A stretch of 64,000 nucleotides of DNA from Pochonia chlamydosporia 170. Lineage: Eukaryota; Ascomycota; Sordariomycetes; Hypocreales; Clavicipitaceae. The stretch lies in assembly GCF_001653235.2 (NCBI RefSeq), contig NC_035793.1, positions 4,898,001 to 4,962,000 of the forward strand, in the 5' to 3' direction. Each line of letters begins with the position of its first letter. The stretch's first letter is position 1. The translations under genes were made by a program, and so were the position numbers. This document shows positions 11,207 through 21,805 of the stretch, piece after piece. The notes under the pieces are model-generated. The model was not told where the DNA came from. It did not search any database and saw only the letters and a program-made list of their open reading frames with translations.

Positions 11207-13427
11207 ATGCAAAGGGGAAGGGTACGGAGCGCATGCGTGCGTTGTCGTCGCCAAAAGCTGAAGGTCAACCACCCACCCTGCCGTCAACCTCGTGAGTATA
11301 CGTCTAATGAGTTGAGTAGTGCGACCCAAGTCTCCCATGCCAGCTATGTACTCGGTCAGGCGTACAATGTGTATCCTCGACGGATCTATTACAGTGAGCT
11401 GTTTGCGTTCTATACCTTTGCACTCTGGTCAAATTCTAACCTCTCTGTAGGGACCTACCTGACCCGCCACAACAGCTCATTTCGTGCTCTCCAATAATTG
11501 GGAAAAGAAAGGCAGACATACTTCCTCGTAGCAATTCAAAGGCCCCGCGTACTCAACACCCAGTGAACTCGAAGGCACAGGTGGAATACTTATCAACTTT
11601 CCGCCTAGTCGAGCAAGTATGTCGCAGTCACCACCACAAGGACGGCGCTGTCAGCTAATGTGATTTTAAGATATTCGCGACTAGAAAGAAAGCAAGATTA
11701 GCAGAATATCCTACTCACCATGCCACTTTAACAAACAGCCACCGAGAACGGGACGTCGGCAGGGTGAGCATACGCAGTATCATGGGCGACGACCTTCCAT
11801 CCCAAGCAGTCGTTGAGGTACTAGTTGCATCGTATATCGAAGCGATGCATTGGTACGTTCCTTTACTTCACGAGTCGTCTTTCCGTGATCGCCTCGGTAG
11901 CCTCCTCGAGGAAGATACATGCTCTCATTCTGACCGACCATTCGTCCTGCTCTCTCTCTCCGTGATGCTGATGGGACTGCATTTCGCTACTCCTGAGGAC
12001 ATCAAGAGCATCACGAAAATCCTACCAGAAGACTTGTCCCATCTTAAAGCTAGACTGACTTCCTGCCTCGAACGGAATTTCATCGAATCTTTTGATCAAT
12101 ACAACCAGGACTGGATATGTTTCTCCTCGATCCTATCAATGTACTACCTGCTGAACCAGCGACCCCGACGTGCATCCGTGGTAATGGGGTCAACTATTCA
12201 GGCCGCGAGGGATATGAAATTAGATAAGACCCCAGTAGATGGTGCGTCTATGACGGTACTGGAAGTTGAAATGCGGAAGAGGGTGTGGTGGACCTTGTTT
12301 GCAGGCGATGGGTGAGTTCTGACGATATAGTCGACCAGACACCGACTAATAGAGACAGGTTTGCCGCCGTCGTAGCAGGGCATGCGCCAACGATTAGAAT
12401 AGAAGATATCACCGTCACAGAACCCCTCGACATGGACGATAATTCAGCCCCGTCGACTGAGTTTCACTCCGTTGAAGTGCGTGAAGACGGCTCGATAAAA
12501 CCAGTCACCACGTATTCTTTTCACAGGTACAGAACAAGGTTGTACCGGGTTGCAAGTCGACTAAATACTCGGCGGCATATATCTCAGCATGGATTTGATG
12601 ATGAAACTCGAGATATATTCGATGAACTTGACAAGTTGAGGGACTTGCTTCCCGCGGAGTTATGTCTGGACTCTTACACAGACACTTATCTTGTCCAGGG
12701 TCACGATCATGATCCAGCTTGCAGGATCTTTCGACTACAGGCGCTTACATTGAGAATATTATGCGAACACATACAGTTACTGCTCTTTAGGCCGTTCATC
12801 ACATACGACCCAGCGGGCAATAATACCCCAAGTACGCATGGGACCAGCCCTGGCGACGACTGCACAGATTTGGCTGTGCTCGCACGATCCCGATGCTTCC
12901 AATCTGCAATGCGGATAGCCCGTGTAGATCAGCATCAGGATATTCTTCGTATAGCATCCAAAACTCCCCTCGTCACGCACCTAGGCGTGTTATCGTTTAC
13001 GGCCGGCGCGATCCTTGGCACCCTGGCACTACTTAACCCAACATCTTCGCATGCACGAGAGTGCAAAATGGGCTTAGCCAGAATCATAAAGCTGCCCAAG
13101 ATGTGTAACTTCAGCAATGCCCTCTGGGATCAAGCTACTGACACGCTGAAGGATGTGCTCAGGATTATTTGCTCTGAGGAGACGGAGACATTATTGATGG
13201 GGGATTTTCCACCCTCTCCTCCAAATTTTGCGGAGGAAGTGTCAGCTGTGAACGGCACAACGCAGGATCTAGGAGATGCAGTACGGCGGGAAGGATTGCC
13301 TGATGATGAGATGCCATTCTGCAGTGCGGATATGGCTGGTTTCGCGGCAATGGAGGTCTTTACCGAGTGTTATACTGCCTTCAATGATTTGTATGGACCC
13401 AGTATTGGCTTGGAGAATTTGAGATAG
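11207..13427 (+). CDS. Zn2Cys6 transcription factor with fungal-specific regulatory domain
   Basis: Five exons join in frame: 11207-11263, 11320-11393, 11451-11616, 11671-12311 and 12359-13427, giving 668 residues. Splicing is essential to see the DNA-binding domain. Exon 1 ends at ACVRCRRQKLK and exon 2 begins CDPSLPCQLC, restoring all six zinc cysteines, which end at GVQC. The first intron has a weak donor (GTCAAC) but a good branch point (CTAAT), and a stronger GTGAGT at 11292 lies inside it. The other introns use GTGAGC, GTATGT and GTGAGT. A basic linker follows, then the fungal_trans regulatory domain (LPSQAVVEVL, YIEAMHWYVPLLHESSF) over roughly residues 160-450. It is probably a nuclear regulator of nearby genes, and the upstream alkyl sulfatase is the obvious candidate target; that link is inference from position only. 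Confidence 0.88.
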
Positions 13428-16400
13428 TCGCCGTTTACAAGAGAATAGTGACGCCCATGAATCACAAACAGCGTTGGAGCCTAGTTGCCAGAGATCTCTT
13501 CAACCACATGACGGTGTCGGATACGAAGCGTCAAAACTAGCAAGCCTATCCAGTGTGAGCATAATTCTGAATGTTTGAAAGTGGCCGTAGTTAATAAAGT
13601 GTATATCCGGAACAACGTGATGGTGATTGGTCGTGGCTCGCATATCGCGCTGCCACAATCGGTTGCGACGACGGGCGTGCCAGGCAGCAAACGAAGTACT
13701 CTTTGCTGGCTAGCGGTCAGTTTCTGAAATTGAGAACCATGCTGGCAATTGGTTCAAGGTGACAGACAAAATGAGGCTGCAGTGAAAGACCAGGAGGGCG
13801 AACCAATACTGTTAGTATTCCGTCTAAGCCACCAGCAGGGCTGCGCGTGTATTTCTCTGTCAGGATAAAAATAGAGTAAAAGTGCCGCATCGGGAATTCA
13901 TCATGCGTGCAGCCATTGCTGAGATACATTCGCCCATTTCCCAGGCAATGGGAGAGGTTGCTTGCAGGCCCGCCATATACAGGCAAGAATCGGGTTGCTC
14001 GGGTACTTGATTCTGGGGCCTTTTCTTGATCATCAGCGTGGGAAATAGATGATGTCAGGGGGATGAGGCAAGGGGCGGAAGGGACAGGCAGCAATGCAAA
14101 TTACTTTCGATCCCATGTCATATACTTATAGCACTTACCATAGATGGACAGTTTGAACGATTGTAGCCACACGGCTGCCAAGGACATCGCAGAGCAGCTG
14201 TTGCAAGGGTCACTTGTCTCGTATCCATCAGGCAACTGCAGTGGCCAGATATAGCCACAAACTCCCACGCCAATGGCAAGACGAACTCGTCATGTTGCCA
14301 TTTCGACTGGGGACAGGATCAAATATTCCATAGGGTCAGGCAACGGATTGCTCCCTAACTTGTCGCCATATTGCGCAGCCATGGCACCTTGAATGAACTT
14401 GTGGGGAGCTGTTCTCAAATGCCGTCTGACCCTGTGACCTGAAGTGACCAAGCCATCATCCTGTGGATGAGACAGCGGGGCGATTGACACTAGGATGGTA
14501 GTACTCGGAAATGTCAAAATTGGACCCTGACAAAAGAAGCAACGAGGTGAGACATTTGAGCTACATGTGGACCATGCCTGCCCCGCGGTCGTATTGACAA
14601 GACTTGAAGCCAAAGCAAGAAAGAGTTGCCATTTGGCTTCGACCGAGGCATGTCTACCCGTATCCCTAATCAGCAAACTACGCCAATTGCGAGTTGTGAG
14701 GTGTAGATGATGGCGACTTTGTAAAGGTGAATGTGTGATAGTCTACCTACCAAGGTAGGAAGCCCGAAAATCCCAGCAGTTGACAACAGCAGGCTGGGGG
14801 CATGCTGGGGTCGGCATGTCGCCCCTCACGCCGGAATTGATTGTTGGTGCCACACGGATAATGCCTGGTTTACCACTTGTATCATTCGTGGTTTGACGAA
14901 CCATTTTGATCCAGTCTGTTGGTCATAATGTCCTGTCGGTTCTCGTACTCCAGGCCCCCGTCAATTGGTCATACCATGTCCCAAGCCTCCCCCCATGTCA
15001 ACAAGCTTGAACATTGCCAATAACCATATCTATGCCCATTGCTCCATGTCAGTATCTCCAAGGGGCTGAAGGTCGACCGGCAAGAATCTTGTGTTATGTG
15101 TGGCCGTGCACCAGCTGAATTGTTGGCGGCATCTCGTGCGTGGCACGAACGAGTATTTGAATAAGGCGTGTCCCGCTGAAAGGTGGACTCAAATGTTGAA
15201 GCACATATCAGTACTGCACTTCAAAGCATAGGAGGCATTGGTCTGGACTTTTGAGTTTGTATGACACATCGTTTTGCAATTTGTCGGTCTTGGCTTTCAG
15301 CCTCGTTTGTCAAAAGACCATTGTCTCAAGCAGCACCCAAAGCAGAACGAACAAAGACGACGACGGCGACGACGACGCAGAGACGAAGAGACGAAGACAA
15401 CTCAGGATCAGCCCCAACTTTCTCCAGCCCTGGTCCCTCCTGTCCCCTCCTGTCCCCTGTCCCCTCATTCGGCTGTTGCCCTCGTTCGTTCCTTCCTCCA
15501 GATCTTCCAGCACGCGCGCCTGACCCTGCCAGTTCGTCGTTCTTGCCCTCCAATAATCCTCCACACCTGCTCTCCACCTTCCTCCATTCTCCGCGTTCCT
15601 TCCCTCCGGCAAGTACCACCCATCTTTGCCCGCAGTCGCCCACTGTCTCTGGTTGTCATCGCATTTCGCTGCCCACTTTTGAGCACTCCGATCCTACATA
15701 CATCCACAATCTGCACTTGACGATACCCCCAGTCTCGCAACTCTATCTATTGGGTCTTCCTTTTCAACGTCTGAACCCACGAGCTAGCTCGTCAATTTGC
15801 GATACCCTGCGACGCTGCGCCCGATTGCGGCTCTTTTGAATTTTGCTACGACCGTCAATGTAAAGCCTCGCTTGCAGCGACTCGACCGGCGCACTGACCA
15901 CATACCCATCTGTTCTCGGTGACTCTGGATCGGCACAGGCTTTATCAAATACATCTAGCAGAGCTGCCTGCGTGGCCACTCAAGGGGGCTTTTTCGACGC
16001 TGAGCACACGAAATACATCTGTCATCTGTCATCTGCTAGCATTTGCGGCCATTTTGCATCACTTTTAGCGACGGGATCACTGTTGCGGATTGGCATCTCG
16101 CTCCCGCAAACCGACCAAACGACCCAGAACCCAACCCACGAAATCACGTCACTTTTGGCTCTCAGAGACCCAAGGCACCTCCCCCCCCGCCCCTGCGATC
16201 AATTTATAGAAACCTCGACGGTTCGACCGTGTGAGGGACTTCGAGGCCAGTAACATTGGGTTGCGTGTGGTGCCGAAGACGATGCAAAGTCTCGCCTGCC
16301 TGCCCAGACAGCCTTGAACACCGCGGCTTGACGGCAGAATAGTGCAAGTCCGTTGACAAGACTTCCGACCACTGCGAACGGGGCAAGCCAGTCCCGTTAC

Positions 16401-16436
16401 ACGTAGCTTGGCTGATCCAACCTATAAACCGCTGTC
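13428..16436. other. 3.0-kb intergenic region with long leader of the BTB gene
   Basis: Nothing protein-like is supported between the regulator and the BTB-domain gene. The right third is likely promoter and transcribed leader of the BTB gene. It holds a GAC-type microsatellite near 15356-15376 and a strongly CT-rich plus strand from about 15395 to 15660. Long open frames across the CT-rich stretch have proline/serine-rich, compositionally forced translations and are not credible genes. Confidence 0.55.
15395..15660 (+). promoter_or_regulatory. CT-rich tract upstream of the BTB gene
   Basis: The plus strand is dominated by C and T, with repeated TCCTCC/CCCCTC blocks, about 800 bp before the BTB-protein start codon. 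Pyrimidine tracts of this kind commonly flank transcription start sites in filamentous fungi. The distance implies a long leader, possibly with an intron. No TATA box is evident. Confidence 0.4.
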
Positions 16437-19400
16437 ATGTACAGAACAAATAGCGAAGGCGCTGCCTCTTCCGCTGGTAAATCGACTACAAAATGGCGGC
16501 TCCCAATGTCTCTGCGAACCAAGAAAAGCAAGATTGGCAAAGATGACAAAGGCAGAATGGTATGTAATACTCTGCGCTCTCTGTTCGGCTGAGTATTAGA
16601 ATGGACCAGGATTTTCATTTCAGGTGCAGAGTTTTAGAGCTAATTAACGTTTTGTCATTAGTACTCCGGCTCAAATGAATTTGATCCCAACTATTCGTCA
16701 TCTCAGCTTCGGTCCGTCGATTCGAGCTCCATGCACGAAATTCAAGAAAACAACTATAGACAGCTCCAAAGCCTGATACAACGAATGCGCTCAGCTCCCT
16801 CCAGCCCGAACCACGTCGATTCTGCGTACAAAGAGTTTGAGAAAATTCGAGAGCCTTGCGCAACCCTTTGCTACGGCATTTTACAAGATGAATTCAAACC
16901 GCCTCGCTCGATGTCGAATGCGACTGACCTGATGATACGTCGAGACTCTTCAATTGACGCTCCTCGCAGTCCGGGTGCTACAATTTTTGATCAACGTAGC
17001 TCTTTTAGCGGTCGAAGTCTTACCGAGGTAGTCACCGGCAGCGCTATCACAAAACCCGGTCCAGCCAATGAACTGTGGCTCAGTGCTATTCGAGAGTGGA
17101 AGGGCTGCCTGGAAACCCTCTGCGAGGCTTTCAAAACCAGCTTGGCCGACACTTATAAAAGCTACGAGCGTGATGCCACACCGGAAATGATCGATTTGCT
17201 TTTCACGAGCAAAAAGTTTCGCAGAGAAGCCGTGCATCGCATGAGAAATGCCAGTGTAACCAGAGTTCTCTCCGCCGATCCCCAATTTGTATGTATTGCC
17301 AACCCTGTATGCCACAACATGTCGATTAGCAATCTAACGTTACACCTTCAAAGTTCCCGAGGTATGAGATTCGGTTTAGAAACTATGAGAGAGTGAAGAA
17401 GGAAGTAGCCGAAATCCGCCAACTTTTGCAGTCTGGCGAGTCGGGTATTTCGCCTTCAAGGGAGGTACAAGAATTTCCCATTGCACAACGTGGAGATGCA
17501 ATGCTGGAATTTGCCAACATTGGAAGCGAATCCTCGCCCGGTGATCCGGTCCTGCGTTTCCGTGTCTCATCGTACATGCTAGCCGAGACATCGCCCATCT
17601 TTGCTCGCATGTTCTCTGGTCATCAAGCTGCCCTGTATGTGCACGAAGCTGAGGACATAACGCCACTTCTACCGCCACCTCCTACACCCTATGTATGCAA
17701 AGATGGTTCGGAGGTGAAGCTTTACCGCATGCCGCAGCATGAGCTGAATCGACTTCAGTCGCTTGAGATCCTGATGCATGCTGCCCATATGCATAATGAA
17801 CTGGTGCCAAGGGAAGTTAGCTTTGAACAGTTTGTGGCCATTGCAGAGTGCTCGATGAGATACAAGAGCACATCTCCACTAGAGATGGTGGTTGAGCACC
17901 GGTGGCTCCCGCAATGGATGCATAGAGGTGCAGACGATATGCCCGACGGAGTATTGGTCATCAGCTATGCATTCGGCTCTAGGCAGCTCTTTACAAGAAT
18001 GTCCAAGAGTGCAATTTTGAACTTGCTTAGTGAAAAGGACCTACAAAGCAAACCCTGGCCTCAAAAGATAAAGGACAAGATTTGGGCGGTTCGGTGTGCC
18101 AAGTTGGCTCAGATGTATGCTTGCTGTACCAATGCGATTCAGGAATATCTCCCTCCGCCTATCAGAGATTCATCCAAAGATATGGACGCACGCCCGCAGT
18201 TGGACATGATGACGAGCTTGCAGACTCCGGCCGCACCGCCGGCGTACGCGACGACGTTGACGAGTTCACCAAGATGCCCCAAAGGAAGTCACAGCTGCGA
18301 TGCTGCCAATTTAGGCTGGATGATGCTCATTTTCAATGAAATGAATTTGCTATCGCAAATTTTGCAGCCTACTGTTCTATCACACATGCCAGAAGCCGAA
18401 CAACCTTCAAGGAGTCTCGCTCAGATGGTAGAAACGTTGAGAATGATGCCCAGCCCTGCATCTCCAATCCATCGAGGCGGAGTTTGTGATCCGAGCCCAG
18501 CGTTCCGCACAGCCGTCGCGGACATTTATAACAGCGTCACCGGCCTTACCCTTCATGATATTAGTGGCAAGAGTCATGGCTGGGCGCTGTCAAAGCATCG
18601 CATGTTGGATCCACAAACAATTCCGGCGACCGGCTTGAGTCGCATGGCTGCTGGTGACGACAATTACACAGTTGCAACCGAATTTCCCGACTCCATTCGA
18701 CTCCAGATTCTCGGTGAAATCGGTGAGTTGGGTGACCTACACGCTGCAGCTCAGATCAATAAGGGTTTCTACGAAACGTATCAGACCCACGAGTTGACGT
18801 TGATGCGCAATATTCTCCGGGCGAGTCAATATAGAAACATCTCGGGGGCCATTGCGCAACGGGGTGGCAATTCTGAGGACAAGATGTTAAAGGAAGAATC
18901 TGACAAGATCAAGGAAGAAGGACCTATTGAGGGAGCTGACGCCGTTACCCTTATGACAGAAGACTACGACTCGTCTGATGAGGACGACGAAGACGACTTG
19001 GATGGCGTTGGAGGGATTGATACGCCCCCTGGAAATGCCTCGTCCTCGAATCAACCTCTCACCATCAGCCCACCTAGATACACAGAGGATGAAAGAGGTT
19101 CTTCTGGTGACGCCGCCTCGCCTACCACCCCACGGCAAGTGGTGCTTGGCAATCCTGTGCCTTTACGACGCTCACCAGGGAAACCAGAAGAAACAGTTAC
19201 TGTTCACATTGAAGAGCCCCCAATGACTGATGAAGAGGCTCGCAGAATCTTATGGCCAGACCCGATCACGCCGGAGTCTCCGACTCCAATCAGGTTGCCG
19301 TCCCCTGAACCCGAGGGAATACGCGAAAAATTCCGGATGGGTGACGATTCGTTTACCCATGCCTTGGAAGATAAAACACTAGTCATTACCGGAGACAAGC

Positions 19401-19510
19401 AACTTCGAAGCGAACTAGATCGACGAATAGGCTTGTTGAAGGAGCAGCAAGATAAGGGACCACATGACTCAGGGAGCAAATCTGAAGGCTGTAGTAGTTC
19501 GACAGCCTAG
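16437..19510 (+). CDS. Large BTB/POZ-domain protein with acidic C-terminal region
   Basis: Three exons (16437-16559, 16662-17288, 17354-19510) encode 968 residues. The start MYRTNSEG is supported because exon 1 reads cleanly to a GTATGT donor. Residues 1-100 are Ser/Lys-rich and probably disordered; 100-250 form a helical region. A BTB/POZ-like fold begins near residue 298 (AMLEFANIGS, then VLRFRVSSYMLAETSPIFARM) and continues to about 480. A short F-box-like helix block (DSIRLQILGEIGELGDL) lies near 695. An acidic run (SSDEDDEDDLDG) is near 790, followed by a proline-rich tail. BTB proteins often form dimers or serve as Cullin-3 adaptors, but no specific partner can be read from the sequence. 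The gene converges on the SLC35F-like transporter. Exon borders have canonical donors, branch points and acceptors. Confidence 0.85.
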
Positions 19511-20362
19511 TGTGTCCGCTGTTTGGTTATCTATCTTTACATAAGCGTGGAGCTATACTTTGCATGTTTATGGAATTTTGCTTTGTAGTGTCTACATGCG
19601 GGAGCCGTTTGGCAGAAGGAGTTGTTCGGCAGCAACAACATTATACCCAATGGGGCTTGGGGAGTATTGATGATATGATGAGACATGTACAAGTAGCATG
19701 ATATGCATTGGCGTCTAGCGTACTAGGAGTCCTTCTTGGCTTAACATTTCATTTAGCGCAATAGTTTCATTGAAAATACTCGATACAACAATTGTAGTCA
19801 CTGCGTATACACTTGTTGTGTGTCGTTGTTGGATGCGAGCTGTGCTCTCACTGCCCCTCACACTCGACGTGCTGAACGACATGCGGTGCGCTCTTCGGTT
19901 GCCCAATGTTGAATTTGGGGCTGATACATGTATTGCAGGGCAGCAAACTTGCACAGGAACGACCTGAAAGACCAGGAATCGTGTGAGGTAGGGGGAGGAT
20001 CTGTATTTCAATGGGAAATTTTGGTTGCGGTGAATTCAGCTTTGGGGGACAGCCATTTTCGCTACGTTGTAAACTAGCTTGGGGATCAAAATTATCTACA
20101 ATATTAGAGGTTTTACATAGGACCTCATGGCTAGGGCATGGGGAGATCGCGAGATTGCAGTATCACGACGGAAAGTTCAAGCGGCTCTGCACCGGTTTTA
20201 AAGTGGCGTTTACAGCTACTACAAAAGTTAAGCAAGGTCAAATAGTTTATTACCCTAGTTGACTTAAATAAAGGTAACATGCATCCAACTCTATGCCTAA
20301 GACTGGCCCGTAGACATGCAATACGCACGTGCATATATGCGCTGGAAGCTGATGAACTAAGC
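19511..20362. other. Intergenic between two convergent genes
   Basis: This 852-bp stretch lies between the 3' ends of the BTB gene (plus) and the SLC35F-like gene (minus). It should hold both 3' untranslated regions and polyadenylation sites. I see no gene, repeat or structured element in it. Confidence 0.6.
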
Positions 20363-21805
20363 TTAGAGCTTCTTGCCAAACAGAGCGCGAAGCTTGGCAG
20401 TGGTCTGCATCTTTCCGGGAGCGAGTCCGTTCTCAGCCTCAACTTGAGCCATTCGAGCGGCATTGATGGCTCTGAGCTTGGCGGTACCGACGCCAGCAAC
20501 ACCACCTTCCTGGTTCTCTCCCAGCCATGGCTTCTTGGAGTCGCCCAAAACACTACCTGAGAGGAAGTAGATGGTCAAACCGATAATGATGCATACAAAG
20601 GCGATGGGATACATGAAGTGGATGCTCAGCCCAAACACATGAATTCCAATAATCACGCCCCAGAAGTTGGCGGTGAGGAGCGAGATGTCGAAGAAGGCGG
20701 CGCTTCCCATGCGAAGGATAAGCGGAGCGAGCGTGTAGAAGAGCGTGAGACAGAGGGTATATCCAACGAGGTAACCTCCGACTTTTCCGCTCCAAGCGGA
20801 GCCAGCAATGGTGTGGCGGTCGAAGATAGCGGCTTGAACTCCGTTGATAATCATGCCCAGCAGACCCATGAAGGCGAGGACGTGGTGCATGGGGGCTTTG
20901 GAAACCAGCCACTCTTCGAGAACATTGCTTGTACCATAGAGAGTGGCGCCCAACAGACCAAATAGGTCACCCTTGAGCTTGGATTCACCTCCAGAAGTAC
21001 CACTATCTCGCTGAACGATGTAGTCGGATCCCAATAGGATGCCCATGCCACCACAGCAGACCAAGATACCAATGATTTGGAACAGCTTGTAGCGAACCTT
21101 AAGAAGTACAAACGAGATGATAACCACGCACACAATGGACCAAAAGTTCAGGAGCTGCGCAGACAAAATATTGGTGTACTGGTATGCCAAAACGGTAAAG
21201 TAGTTTCCTTCTACGTCGAGGAACGCCATGATGAGATACTTCCACCCATCACGATATGCGACCCGAACCCAGGCACGTGGGCCATCGCGAATAAGGAAAA
21301 TGCCGTTGTAGATGACCGCGAGAAACACATAATTGAACAGGGTCTGGAACGCCGGAGCGCTAAAGTTCTCTTGCTGCAAAAAGCTGGTAAAGGTGTTGGT
21401 GGCTGTGATGCAAAGCGCGAGAACCTGTCCGATGGCAACCACAATCCAAAAATCAGCCGTGGCAAGGTAACTCCACCAGTGGACCGATTTCGACTCGAGG
21501 ATGTATATGCCCTGCGTAGCTTCCGCAGTCTCAGAGGGAGTCTCGGCGCGGACAGCTCCAGACCCAGGATCGGACATGGCGCTGTCACTGTGGCCAGGCC
21601 AGGTGCTGGAAGAGTGTGTTGCGATGCCAGCTTTGTTGGCGGCGGCTATGCCCTCTGGGGCGTCGTTCGCGGCCATGTCTTCTGGTGTTGGTTCTTCTCT
21701 GTCGAGATCCCGTGTATTTACTGGCTCGTAGCCTTGGTTGGATGTCGTCGAGAATAGGTGTGAAATGTAGCGAAAAATGGGAAGAGAACCGTCAGTCTTA
21801 CCCAT
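20363..21805 (-). CDS. SLC35F-family (DUF914) membrane transporter
   Basis: A single 480-residue open frame encodes a drug/metabolite-superfamily transporter with about ten hydrophobic helices between residues 115 and 430. The family-typical stretches are visible: LDVEGNYFTVLAYQYTN, SAQLLNFWSIVCV, LFGLLGATLYGTSNVLEEWLV and ILRMGSAAFFDISLLTANFW. The first 110 residues are hydrophilic and Ser/Thr-rich, and the tail (TAKLRAINAARMAQVEAENG) is charged, both as expected for cytosolic ends. SLC35F members are placed in Golgi, endosomal or vacuolar membranes; the substrate is not known for most and cannot be read here. Start choice is uncertain: ATG 21805 is followed directly by a donor-like GGTAAGA, so the first 20-odd residues could be intron, with a start elsewhere or at the internal MAANDAPEG. 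Confidence 0.88.
   Translation of the reverse strand: MGKTDGSLPIFRYISHLFSTTSNQGYEPVNTRDLDREEPTPEDMAANDAPEGIAAANKAGIATHSSSTWPGHSDSAMSDPGSGAVRAETPSETAEATQGIYILESKSVHWWSYLATADFWIVVAIGQVLALCITATNTFTSFLQQENFSAPAFQTLFNYVFLAVIYNGIFLIRDGPRAWVRVAYRDGWKYLIMAFLDVEGNYFTVLAYQYTNILSAQLLNFWSIVCVVIISFVLLKVRYKLFQIIGILVCCGGMGILLGSDYIVQRDSGTSGGESKLKGDLFGLLGATLYGTSNVLEEWLVSKAPMHHVLAFMGLLGMIINGVQAAIFDRHTIAGSAWSGKVGGYLVGYTLCLTLFYTLAPLILRMGSAAFFDISLLTANFWGVIIGIHVFGLSIHFMYPIAFVCIIIGLTIYFLSGSVLGDSKKPWLGENQEGGVAGVGTAKLRAINAARMAQVEAENGLAPGKMQTTAKLRALFGKKL

Noticed and set aside
11264..11497. Reading exon 1 of the Zn2Cys6 gene straight through, giving a zinc cluster missing several cysteines
   Set aside because: Removing the 56-bp intron restores all six cysteines with correct spacing, so the apparent degeneration is an unspliced intron.
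15261..15839. Plus-strand open frame of 192 codons before the BTB gene
   Set aside because: It lies in a CT-rich tract, which forces Ser/Pro/Leu codons in every frame; no protein-like pattern and no splice to the BTB start.
16215..16235. GGTTCGACC resembling a tRNA T arm
   Set aside because: It is part of a short inverted repeat; no D arm or anticodon arm lies upstream at tRNA spacing.
20363..21805. Additional 5' exon upstream of the SLC35F-like frame
   Set aside because: A donor-like GGTAAGA follows the first ATG, but no upstream exon or clear branch point supports it; recorded only as start uncertainty.
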